Assembly: GCA_029582165.1 (NCBI GenBank)
Contig: CM055877.1
Coordinates: 7,493,855 to 7,557,854 of the forward strand
Source of the DNA: Portulaca oleracea
Taxonomy: Eukaryota; Streptophyta; Magnoliopsida; Caryophyllales; Portulacaceae
DNA: 64,000 bases
Direction of reading: 5' to 3'
Shown in pieces: positions 11,296-21,041 of this stretch. The position numbers and the translations under genes are program-made. The notes beneath the pieces were generated by a model that did no database searches, was not told the DNA's origin, and was given only the letters and a program-made list of their open reading frames with translations. Each line of letters opens with the position of its first letter. Positions within the stretch are counted from its first letter, which is position 1.

Positions 11296-14200
11296 TCCAG
11301 TAGTCCCAATCGATCACTATAAATCAAATATCATTTATTCAAAAAAAAAAGAACATTATTAGGGAAAATGAAAGCTCGAATGGCACAACCATCATTCTTA
11401 TTTTCACAATTCAATTATTTAAAGAATTTGTGGAAAAAGAAAATGATGGATGGATGAAATTTACCTGAAAGAAAATATCAGTGGGCCAACGAAGAGACTT
11501 GACCGTCCAGTAAGCAATTTTGTCCAAAAACGTCCTCGGAGCATGATGCTTCGTTAAATCAATGGACAAATCTGCCTGGTATGCCTCCCATGGCTACAAA
11601 ACCATTCCAAAATAACCCAACAAATACTTAAATGCAAAATCAATCGCACAAATCAACGTATAAATGACAAAGTGATTTTCTTCGATAATTGAAAGTCAAT
11701 AAAATATTACAAATTTGCATCAGAAATGCAATAGAGCTACACAAAAATAACAAAACAGCAAAAAACTCTGCAAATAAAGCAAGAAACATAGCTACAAAGG
11801 TGCAAGCAAGTACCCAGTACAATAATAAAACGTACGACAAAAACCGACTGCTAACTTTTTGGACCCTAAAGTTTGTAGCTTGAAAAAAAAGACCCTAAAG
11901 TTTGTGAGGTGAAAAAAGAGCTTGTTTTCCGTTTTTATTTTTCTTTCCATGTTTGAATTTCTCTCCCGATTGTCATCAAACTTCAAGACTAAGGTTAATA
12001 CCGATATTAAAGTTATAATAAACCTCTTTTATTCATGTTGGAGTTACTTATAACCATGTACTCAGGGGTTTAAGTAGCCCCGACATGAAATAGAGAAGTG
12101 TATTATAACTTCAATATTAGTTTTAACCATAATCCTGAAGTTTGACGTCAAACGGGAGATAAATTTAAACATGGGAGGAAAATAAAGTATGGGAAAGGGG
12201 CCTTTTTCTTCAGCCCACAAACTTTAAGGTCCTTTTTTATTCAGCCTACAAACTTTAGGGTCTAAAAAATTAATGTTGAAAACCAATGGTTCAGAATATA
12301 AATACCCCTAAAGTTTAGGGTCCAAAATGCAAAACACCCAGTAAATCAAATATGAAGCGTTCTTTTTCTTTCGGTTTATAAACGACCAACAAGTCATACA
12401 TAAACTAATACTAATAATTTGTACGTATAATTAAATGAGCCGATATACATTAAATTGAGTTTAGATGAAGCTGTGTTTTGTTTGAATGATGTTTCAGTTT
12501 GAATATGAGTTAGGTTCAGTTTATGCTGGATAATATAGGGTTTTTTGCATTTTGGATCCCGAATTTTAGGGGTATTTACATTCTGAACCCTTAGTTTTCA
12601 ACTTTAACATTTTGGACCTTAAAGTTTGTAGGCTGAAAAAAAAAGGACCCTAAAGTTTGTGAGGTGAAAAAAAAGCCCGTTTCCCGTTTTTCTTTTTCTT
12701 TCCATGTTTGAATCTCTCTCCCGATTGGCATCAAACTTCAAGACTAAGGTTAAAACCGATATTAAAGTTATAATAAACCTTTTTTATTCATGTTGGAGTT
12801 ACTTAAAACCATGTACTTAGGGGTCTAAGTAGCCTCGACACGAATAAGAGAGGTGTATTATAACTTCAATATTAGTTTTTACCATAGTTCTAAAGTTTGA
12901 CGTCAATCGGGAGATAAATTCAAACATGGGAGGAAAATAAAAAATGAGACAGGGGCCTTTTTCTTCAGCCTACAAACTTTAAGGTCCTTTTTTTATTCAG
13001 CTTACAAACTTTAGGGTCCAAAATGTTAATGTTGAAAACCAAGGGTTCAGAATGTAAATACCCCTAAAATTCGGGGTCCAAAAAGCAAAAAACCCGGATA
13101 ATATACTAGATCAACAGTATTATTTACCTTTCTACATATTAAGCATACTAATATATAGTCATGCATTAGTTTTTACTTTGTTCAGAAGATTCAAATTAAG
13201 GCTGTAATATATAGTTTCGGACCAAGCAATTAAGGCAAACATAAAACTCATAAGAACATATCATATGATTAGATCGTAGGGACGAAGATATTAGTGTGTT
13301 CGAGACTACAAGAACCTAACTCCTTCAATTTAGTGTTCTTTTCTGAACATAAGTACATAACCTAATTTTTCAATCTTGTGTTACTCTAAAACAAAGTTAA
13401 TTTTTAACACTATAACCTCCTTAGATTACTCATATTAGTATATATATGATCATATTTATTTATCAGGTTTGGCTCCTCCTTGATCTGGTAGACTGCATAA
13501 CATACCATAACAATAACAATAACAACAACATATTTCATAATAGTTTCATTAGCGAGATTGCATAAAACATTCAATGGCAATAACAAGAGCATATTTCGGA
13601 ACAGTTTCATTAATGTGAAGTTTGAGAATATCCAGACATGAATAGACCTCATAGCATATTCAAGTTTTGGGTTGGTTTGATTTTTGGCTGTTTGGGTGTG
13701 CATCTTAATAGGGTCAATCTCCGGATTACGATTTGTATCACTTTTAGGTTCGACCATCCATTTGAGTGTCGATTCAGGTTTTGAGCAAAGTTTTTAGAAT
13801 TGAGATTCTAGTTAAGATCTATTAGGCAGTTATGATTGAAATAAATTCACGTATGATCATGTATGAGAATATAGATCGTAGAATCGCATTGAAAATTTTA
13901 GAACCATAAAATCGCAGGTTTATAGATCCAAATCGATATTTTAATAACTATGATTTCGAGCAAAATAGAAAGAGGGTCGTACCGTGAAACAAGACCACTT
14001 CCACTCAGTACCATCCTCCTTGACTAGCTTCTTCGGTTCGACTCCCCAATAACTAACTACCCCCTTCTCCTCCTGGGGCCCACCATTATTTCCACCTTCT
14101 GAGCCGGTCTCAGGTAACTTCTTCTCCTTCTCCTTCTCCTCCGCCTCCACTGCCGCCGTGGCAGTGCTCGCATACCTCACGCCGGCGACCGCTGGCAACC

Positions 14201-14372
14201 GGAATATCCCCGCCGGCACGTGACTCCCGCTTCCACTGATCATCACGTGACCACTCACGAGGAGATTCACCGCCGCCGTACGGTCAGCGGCGACGGTGGA
14301 AGAGAAGTAGCGTGGGCCCACCACGGTGATGATTGATCGTGCGGCCCTCGTTGTGGCTCTGCTCGCCGTCAT
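10240..14372 (-). CDS. AOX1: Alternative oxidase, mitochondrial (AOX1 type)
   Basis: Four exons on the minus strand: 14372-13983, 11593-11465, 10886-10398, 10299-10240. All junctions are GT-AG and in frame, giving 355 aa, the usual AOX size. This is the non-proton-pumping ubiquinol oxidase of the inner mitochondrial membrane. The first ~60 residues are Arg/Ser/Thr/Ala-rich, as expected for a mitochondrial targeting peptide. The di-iron motifs are complete: LET 183-185 (E184), NERMH 222-226 (E223, H226), LEEEA 273-277 and RADEAHH 322-328. The two regulatory cysteines of AOX1 proteins are present at C128 (WSCFTPWE) and C178 (YGCRAM). Exon 3 is 489 bp, the size typical of plant AOX genes. Intron 1 (11594-13982) is unusually long because it holds two copies of a Mutator-like MITE. 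Intron 2 holds a duplicated ATT microsatellite. Confidence 0.96.
11040..11340. repeat. Tandem duplication with two ATT microsatellites (AOX intron 2)
   Basis: Two units of about 150-160 bp share gtacatatg/gtatacatatg, then a pure ATT run (11081-11128 and 11240-11295), then atttc(t/c)agcag/tagt..ccaatc and aaatcaa. The duplication therefore includes the microsatellite. It lies wholly inside AOX intron 2 (10887-11464). Confidence 0.75.
11855..12339 (+). mobile_element. 5'-truncated copy of Mutator-like MITE (AOX intron 1)
   Basis: Same sequence and orientation as the complete element at 12538-13096, but lacking about the first 70 bp of the left terminal repeat. The right end (cctaaagtttagggtccaaa...gcaaaacaccc) is present. 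The copies are about 85-90% alike by eye. No target duplication can be assigned because the left end is missing. Confidence 0.7.
12538..13096 (+). mobile_element. Complete Mutator-like MITE in AOX intron 1
   Basis: 559 bp, starting gggttttttgcattttgg and ending ccaaaaagcaaaaaaccc. Terminal inverted repeats of roughly 110 bp (12538-12650 and 12985-13096). The flanks carry a perfect 10-bp duplication, ggataatata, at 12528-12537 and 13097-13106. Long terminal repeats plus a 9-11 bp duplication are diagnostic of the Mutator superfamily. There is no open frame, so it is non-autonomous. Confidence 0.88.
13790..13955 (-). repeat. Dispersed repeat with ATAGTTATTAAAAT end, copy 1
   Basis: In reverse complement this matches 49082-49245. 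Both start catagttattaaaat, share gattttatg.tc, gatgcgatt and ctcaattcta, and are about 165 bp long. It overlaps the 3' side of AOX exon 1 only in the intron. The class is unknown and it is probably a small non-autonomous DNA element. Confidence 0.55.
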
Positions 14373-15046
14373 CTTGAACGGAGAATATCAGCCGTCGGAT
14401 TAGAAAACTGCTGAAATTAGTGGAGGATTGAGAATCACTTTATTTGTAGTTTGGAATTCGTTTGTGTGGTTTTCAATTTTTGTTTGTGTATAGCGAAATT
14501 AGTGCAGCTGAGCAGGTTTTATACTGTCTGATAATTAGGAGTGTTACGTAGCAGCAAGTAGATAATCTCTCGGTTCCGTATTGATTGTCATCTTTGAAAA
14601 ATTATATAGTTAAATATTAAAATTTTGATCGTAAATTTCTCAATATATATACAATGATTTATTATATAAAATTATTATTTTTAGATTTGTAAATTTCCCA
14701 ATACACAGTTGCACAAAAACATTTTCATAGCAAAGGCAATAAAGTACAGAGAATAAAAACAATACCATGCAAACAAGACGTGATTTGGCCATGCACTCAC
14801 TAACTGGCCCCTCCACCTCTTATAGTGCTGTGGGGAGAAAACATGCATACGTCCAACGTCCCCAAGCTTTGAATTCCACTTTTGTTGTTGTCAACTTGTC
14901 ATAGATAGAGATACCATAAAATGAACCTAAAGATTCGAATTCCCATTTGTGTGGTCGTGCTTGGTAAAAAAAAAAAAAAAATGAATTCCCATTCAATGAT
15001 TTTCTTTTAGGTCACTGCTGAAACTAGGAGTGTTATCCACCATTCT
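14373..15046. other. Upstream region of AOX, with a decayed Stowaway fragment
   Basis: Holds the AOX leader and promoter region. From about 14566 to 14705 the text (tctcggttccgtattgattgtc, gaccgtaaatttctcaatatat-like) matches the left half of the Stowaway family also seen at 47747-48004. The right half is missing. No TATA box or known element could be assigned with confidence. Confidence 0.4.
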
Positions 15047-15432
15047 TTTTCGATCTATTTAAAATGACTAGAAAAATTATCATTTTAGCGATCATTTTAT
15101 ACGTTTCTCATTTTTCAATTATTTTTCTAATTTTACGTTGGAAAAACGGTTGGAAACTCTAACCATTTCTGGAATGAAATTTTTCCTACCAACCTTTTTT
15201 CTTACGATTTGAAAATGATTGGAAAAACGGTTTGGTAATCGAACCATCTTTCAAACAATTAGAAAAATGTTGGTAGGAAATTTTTCTCACCTTTTTAGCA
15301 AAAGTGGTTGGAACTTCTAACCGTTTCTCCACCAAATTAGAAAAATAGTTGAAAATTTTATAATTAGAAGAATATAAAATGATTACTAAAATAGTTAATT
15401 TTTCTAACGGTTTTAAATCGGTTGGAAAATGT
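15047..15432. mobile_element. Foldback MITE, near-complete hairpin of about 385 bp
   Basis: The left arm (from cgatctatttaaaatgac, with gttggaaactctaacc and tttttcctaccaacc) pairs with the complement of the right arm (ending gttttaaatcggttgg, with ggaacttctaaccg and ggtaggaaatttttctc). Arms are about 150 bp each with a short middle. No clean target duplication was identified, so the family is open. Confidence 0.65.
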
Positions 15433-15819
15433 AGTCAGTAATACGTACCATCTATTGTTGGAATTTAAATTAGAATACGGTATGATTGAATGATTTTGAG
15501 ACCTTTACCTAAAGCTTAAGCCACGAAATAGTAAAAAAAAAAGAAACCGAAAAAAATGGGTATAATCAATTTGTCTAGTACTATACTGATGTTTTCTTAA
15601 AATAATTAAATGATTAATAGTTTGTTTGGGTTCAATTTGGAGGAAGAGAGTAGAACAGTAACAGAGGAGAGGGGAAGGGAGTGAGAAAGGAAGAAAAGGA
15701 AATAGGATTAATTTTATCTGGACATAGTAATAATGAAAAAGGACGTAAAACATTAAAATTCTTCTTTTCCCCATCTCCCCTCTCATTGTGAGGTTTAAGA
15801 AATGAAAGGAGAAGAACCT

Positions 15820-16525
15820 AGGGATGACAATGGGGCGGAGAATCCCCGAACCCGTTGGGGCCCCGTCCCGTTCTGGGGAAAAATCTCCATCTTCATTGGG
15901 GATGGGGACGGGGACGGATATGATTATTCAAAATCCGCTCGGGGACGGGGCGGGGATGGGGACAAAATTCTCTCCATCCCCGTCCGGCCGTCCCCATTTT
16001 CTCCGCCGGGGAGAATTCCCTATCCCCATCCCCATCCCCGAATCCCCGTCCCCAAGAATTTAAAATTACCAAATAATCTTTATTCTAATTCAATATATAT
16101 ATTAATAGCAAGGATAAAGTAGTAATTTTCGAATTTTAAGTCAGAAACTCTAACCTAAACTCGCTTCCCTCCTCCACCATAATTCCATATTTATTTTTTC
16201 GGAATAACACTTGTTGATGTATTATTGTATTTTTTTCCCGAATCACATTTGTTGATGTATTATTGTTTGATTTTGATGTATTATTACTTGAACAAGTTAA
16301 ATATGTTGTATTTTAAACATATTAAAAACCGGGTCCGATTAAAAATTGGGTCTGATTAAAATTTAATTAGATTTTGGATAACTTTAAAAAATCCCCGTTG
16401 GATCCCCGTCGGGGATGGGGAATCCGCGAGGATGGAATGGGGCAAGAATCATTCCCCGAAGCGGGGATGGGGACGGGGATGGGGATATACTCCCCCGTCC
16501 CTGATCCGCCCCGTTGCCATCTCTA
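15820..16525. mobile_element. hAT-like non-autonomous element with GGGATGACAATGGGGCGG ends
   Basis: Left end agggatgacaatggggcgga and right end atccgccccgttgccatctct form inverted repeats. Inside, both ends carry many gggga(t/c)gggg words. This end sequence, of the type taggg-tggcaa..., is common in plant hAT-like elements. About 700 bp and no transposase frame. I found no matching 8-bp flanks. Confidence 0.6.
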
Positions 16526-16670
16526 AAGGAGGTCGAGTGTTCCTCTCCTTTTCCCCAACCGGCCAACCCCTATTATAAAGCAAAATGATAAACATCTTGA
16601 CACAAGATGGTTAATAACCATTTTGCATTTCACATAAATCACTCATAAAGTTAAATGTGTATATATTTAA

Positions 16671-17410
16671 GGAACAAATTAGGATTTCACCCATTGAGGT
16701 TTAGTGAAAGTGGAATTTTACCCCCAAAGTTTGGGAAATTAGGTTTATCCTACTTGAAGTTTGAACATTTTATTATTTTACTCCTTTTATGATGAATGAC
16801 AAGTTTACCCATGTAGGATGATATGAAAAGTCTAAAATAACCCTAATTAAAAAAATGAAAGACAATTTTTACCTCTCCAAAAAATTAATCAGTTTGTTTC
16901 AGAAAAACATGAAAGAGGAATTGAACGAAAATAACCCTAATTTGAACGAAATTCAATTGGCTATAAATTATCAAATCAAGTAAGAATGACAGAACAATTG
17001 ATCGAAAAAAGGCATACCTTCATATATGAATACGCAACAAACACTGAGAATGAAAGAGAAATTCACAATTACAATATTCTGGAAAATTAGAGAGGAAGTA
17101 CAGAGAAATAGGATGAAGGACAATCGTGTTCTGGAGAATGAGAGACAGAAGGTAGAGTGAAGGGACCAAGGGCACAAAGGTGAGGTCATTTCTAATTTGA
17201 GTCTTTTATGTTAAGGGAAATTTTGTCAGGTAACATTAAATTTATCAATAATTTAATCTAAAAAAGGTTGTATTTAATCTTTAATACAAATGTTAGGTGG
17301 GTTAATTATTAGTTGATTCAAACTTAAGATAGGATAAAACTAATTTTTAAAATCTTGGTGCTAAAATCCTACTTTCACAAAACCTCAATGGTTGAAAACC
17401 TAATTAGTTC
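16671..17410. mobile_element. Mutator-like non-autonomous element, 740 bp
   Basis: Terminal inverted repeats of about 95 bp: left ggaacaaattaggatttcac..ccattgaggttt, right its complement ending aaacctcaatggttg...taattagttc. A perfect 9-bp target duplication, tatatttaa, is at 16662-16670 and 17411-17419. The interior has no recognisable coding region. Confidence 0.82.
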
Positions 17411-17419
17411 TATATTTAA

Positions 17420-18111
17420 GTCATTATAAAGGTATATATGTTTCATTATTTTGAGAGTAATTATAACTTATGAATAATATAAAAATAATTATTTATGTAT
17501 ATTTTTTTCATAAATCTAAAACTATGCATAAAATGTGTATTTTTCACTATGATTGATAAAATTAGGCTATTATTTATACTTTATGATCTAACTAATAAGT
17601 ATTATACTCTTATAGTTGATTAATATAAATAATTATTAGAGAAAATATTATTAAAAGTTATAAAAATGTATAATATGGACAATTCAAGATGGTTATTAAC
17701 TATCCTGAGTCAAGATATGTATCAATGTATTACTGTCCACAGAGCAAAATTGCTTATGATCATTATAAGTATGTAACCCATTAATCTATACTTATGTAAA
17801 ATCTATTGGTTTTTTTATAGAATCAAAAACCCATTGTTAATAATGCTTCTACTAGCGATATCTTTTAAAGAACAAGCTTTTATATATATGCTAGTTGAAA
17901 GAGCCCGTGCAAAGCCGGGGCGATGCTTTATACTTGAGCATGAATGGAAAAAATGAATTATATTGAGACCAAGATCTTTTAGTTGGTAGGTTAAATTTTA
18001 TTTCATGTTACCTTACCTTACCTTACCATAAATTCTTAAAAAAGCAATTACACCTGACCTTAAAAATAATAACTGTAAATTCCATACAACACAAGTTTAA
18101 TATTTTAGTAC
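17420..18111. other. AT-rich intergenic DNA
   Basis: No gene seen. A word agcccgtgcaaagccggggc near 17902 and a short ccttacctta run near 18010 are present but cannot be assigned. Confidence 0.4.
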
Positions 18112-18410
18112 TCCATCCGTTCTATATTAATCAACACTTAAACTAACATTTTTTGTTCCAAAATAATTGTCACTTTCCATTTTCTAATACCTAATTTAAC
18201 TATTTTAACTTTAATAATTATATTAACCTTTTACTTTTTCAATCAATAAAAACTATTCATATTCATATTCTCTCAATACCTACACTTTGGTATCCGAAAA
18301 AATACCGTGGAAAATAGTGTTATTTAATTACATACATGGATAGTTTTTTTAGTTAAACCTTGGTATGTGAAAATTTTTGAAATATGTCAATTAATATGGA
18401 ACGGAGGGAG
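18112..18410. mobile_element. Stowaway MITE
   Basis: Left end ctccatccgttctatatta and right end taatatggaacggagggag are the classic Stowaway (Tc1/mariner) terminal repeats, flanked by TA on both sides. About 300 bp, non-coding. Confidence 0.85.
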
Positions 18411-18960
18411 TATATTATTTTTGTACATTACCTTAGCTATGATCTTTTCTTATCCCTGATCTCACCTTAATTTACCTTACCTCAATTTACCGTAAACCCA
18501 CGTAGAATACGGTCTGAATTGTAGAGCTTTGTGCATAAGTTGAAGTGGGAAATTTATGCCAAAACATGCATGTATATATACACAAAGCTATATAACCAAA
18601 GAGGTTGTAGCAAGTAACAACCGCTTCCATCTTCTAATCTTCACATTAAGAGTTCAAACCTTCATAGAAACAAAATTTCCATTTGATGGAAATTGTAGGG
18701 TTGATAGTTCATACTTCTCATTGACAATTTGATGCCTTCCCTCTTCGGCCTGAAGTTTAATCTAACTTTCAAATTTGATCAACTTACTTTTAAGTTTAGC
18801 AATAGAATGATTAGGAAGTTTACTGATTGTATTAATTGGTCTATATTTCATATATTTTAATATATAGATTTAAAAAAAAAAAGAAAATTAGAACTTTTAG
18901 TTTGTGACTTATTTTCCAGTTTGTGCTTTTGTACTATTTGTATTGAATTACAAATTAAAA
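18411..18960. other. AT-rich intergenic DNA
   Basis: No gene or clear repeat seen between the Stowaway element and the LTR-like remnant. Confidence 0.4.
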
Positions 18961-19644
18961 AACTTATGCACTCAAGTACGAAGTCCAAATCCCTACGTCA
19001 GAGTTTTGTGGACGGGAGGACCCACGAATGATGGCTCCAAAGCTTTAGTGAAAACAGTGTGAACTCATTAACTTATTTAGTAACAAGCGCGCACATGCAG
19101 GCAATCAGCAAAACAAATTTTTTTACCATCACAACACAGCTGTTCAAGCTAATAAGTCGTTTCATGGAAGTTCCATTCCTCACAAAAAAAAATAGTCTTC
19201 TTGGAACCTCTCAAGGACGTTGAGAAGGACCTTGACGCTAGATCAGTTTTTAATGAAAGTCAAAATTCGAATAGCCAGAAAAGATATGGTGCGCAAGGAA
19301 AGAAATCTCAAAGCAGGCATAAGGACATTCACCTAGGGCATCATAAGGACGTTTACTCACAACATCACAAGGACGTTCACCCCAGGCGAGAAGCTTCATC
19401 GTGAAAGACAAAAAGAGCAAGAAATAGGGAAGTTATTTCTGGAAACTAAGTTATCTGTTCTCTTCATCCATTCTCTAACCAGACTAACTCGATTGATACT
19501 ATGTGAATTGTAGGAAACAATCGAGCAAGAGATTGGAAAGAAAATAAGATCTCTAGTTCTGGAAATTTCGCAAAAGGAAACAAACATGGAGCAAATTTGG
19601 AAGCACGAAGAAGGAAGGAATCTGGCCTTGAATCAAATCATAAC
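18961..19644 (+). mobile_element. Left part of an older LTR-like remnant that hosts the copia insertion
   Basis: The left and right flanks of the young copia element look like one older retroelement terminal region. The left side has repeated words of the form taaggacgttYac (near 19212, 19320, 19345 and 19370), and the right side has ctaaggacgtttacc near 25032. The right flank ends with ccctattcacccc...ctctagggtt, text typical of a plant copia LTR end. The left boundary is uncertain. Confidence 0.4.
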
Positions 19645-19871
19645 TGTTAGCAGTATATCATATATATGATTCTACTTGTATAGGAAAGCAATATTCTTCT
19701 TTCCATTCCTTTAGACTAGAGATCCCAAGAATATCTCCCTTTCCCATATATTTCTTAGTTACCTAATTGTAATATATCTTTGTAATCCTTTCTTTTCCTA
19801 TATAATAAAACTTATCAGCTAGGGAGAGGGCTGAGAAAAACATTCTCTCCTATTCTCTGTCAAATTCTTTA
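19645..19871 (+). repeat. 5' LTR of the copia element
   Basis: Starts tgttagcagtat and ends aaattcttta. A TATA-like tatataataaaac lies near 19799. Identical to 24457-24683 by eye. Confidence 0.95.
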
Positions 19872-19883
19872 TGGTATCAGAGC
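19872..19883 (+). other. Primer binding site complementary to initiator tRNA-Met
   Basis: tggtatcagagc directly after the 5' LTR, the standard copia primer site for minus-strand DNA synthesis. Confidence 0.95.
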
Positions 19884-19911
19884 ATTTTTTTTCTATCTAA
19901 CTTATTCACTC

Positions 19912-21036
19912 ATGGCAGACGAGGCGCAGAAAAAGCTCGATATGAATGAGCCACAGTCACCGTATTTCTTAAGTAGTGCTGATCATCCAGGGTGTATTAT
20001 TGCCCCTGTTAGTCTCAATGGAGACAATTATGGAAATTGGTCCAGACTTGTTACTAATGCACTCAAGTCCAAGAACAAGTTTGGTTTTGTTAATGGAGAT
20101 CTAGCAAAGCCATCAGGCACCGGCCCGGAAGTTCATGCCTGGGACAGATGCAACTCGATGGTCATAGCCTGGCTATACAATGTCATCGACAAGAATCTAC
20201 ATGGATCGGTTGCTTATGCAGACACGGCTAGAGAAATTTGGGTTGATTTACAGGAACGATACGCTCAAGGCAATTCAATTAGAATTCATCAACTAAAAAG
20301 GGACATCAACCTCTTCAATCAAGGGACTCTGTCTGTTACAGAGTATTTTACAAAATTGCGAGAACTGTGGGACGAGTTAGGAACACACCAGACCATGCCG
20401 AGATGTAAGTGTACGTGCAAGTGCGAAGCGGTGAAGGAGACTACCACTGTCTTCGAACAAGAAAAAGTCCACCAATTTTTGATGGGACTTGACTATGCCA
20501 AGTATAATACCATCAGATCAAATATACTTGCCCAAGAGTCTTTGCCAAATCTGAACAAAGCATATGCAGCAGTGGTGAAAGAAGAAAGACAGTTGCAGTA
20601 CACTCAACATATAGAAGTGAGACAGTTAATGGAAGCCGCGGCACTGAAAGCCAATCCTCTACCGAAATCGAGGCAAGGAGCGAATCGACCCCGATGTGAT
20701 TATTGTCAAAAGTTGGGCCATGAGAAGCACCAATGCTTTGAACTAATTGGATATCCATCGAACTGGCAAGCTCGTCGTTCCAATCGGAACACTTCAATCT
20801 CGAACATGACGTCGAATCGAGGAACTAGAAATTGGGGTAATGTTGGCTCACGTGATGGAGGAGGTCCAAACTTCGTCAATAATGGCCAAATTGATTCCAT
20901 GGAGAAAGGAAAAAATGGAGTGGCTAATCATGTGATTAGAGGAGCTAACTCAGCGACCAATGGGAATGGCAATTTAGCGGACGAGGGCATTCAAGTAGAC
21001 AAGGTCAACTGGCTGGATTTACCCCAAGTCAGGTAG
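19912..21036 (+). CDS. Copia gag (nucleocapsid) polyprotein part
   Basis: 374 aa from an ATG 28 bp after the primer site to a TAG at 21034. The N-terminal half is a Retrotran_gag-type domain that would form the virus-like particle. A CCHC zinc knuckle is at C262-C275 (CDYCQKLGHEKHQC), the RNA-binding motif of nucleocapsid. The last ~90 nt overlap the pol frame, which lies at -1 relative to gag. Most plant copia elements have gag and pol in one frame. So this is either a one-base change in this copy or a frameshift arrangement. I saw no canonical slippery heptamer in the overlap (20949-21036). Confidence 0.93.
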   Translation: MADEAQKKLDMNEPQSPYFLSSADHPGCIIAPVSLNGDNYGNWSRLVTNALKSKNKFGFVNGDLAKPSGTGPEVHAWDRCNSMVIAWLYNVIDKNLHGSVAYADTAREIWVDLQERYAQGNSIRIHQLKRDINLFNQGTLSVTEYFTKLRELWDELGTHQTMPRCKCTCKCEAVKETTTVFEQEKVHQFLMGLDYAKYNTIRSNILAQESLPNLNKAYAAVVKEERQLQYTQHIEVRQLMEAAALKANPLPKSRQGANRPRCDYCQKLGHEKHQCFELIGYPSNWQARRSNRNTSISNMTSNRGTRNWGNVGSRDGGGPNFVNNGQIDSMEKGKNGVANHVIRGANSATNGNGNLADEGIQVDKVNWLDLPQVR

Positions 21037-21041
21037 AAGAA

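Noticed and set aside
17895..17925. agcccgtgcaaagccggggc motif, recalling Helitron-associated text
   Set aside because: No TC start, CTRR end or terminal hairpin could be found to define an element.
20949..21036. Programmed -1 slippery site in the gag/pol overlap
   Set aside because: I read the gag-frame codons through the overlap and found no X XXY YYZ heptamer. Left as an open question, not annotated.
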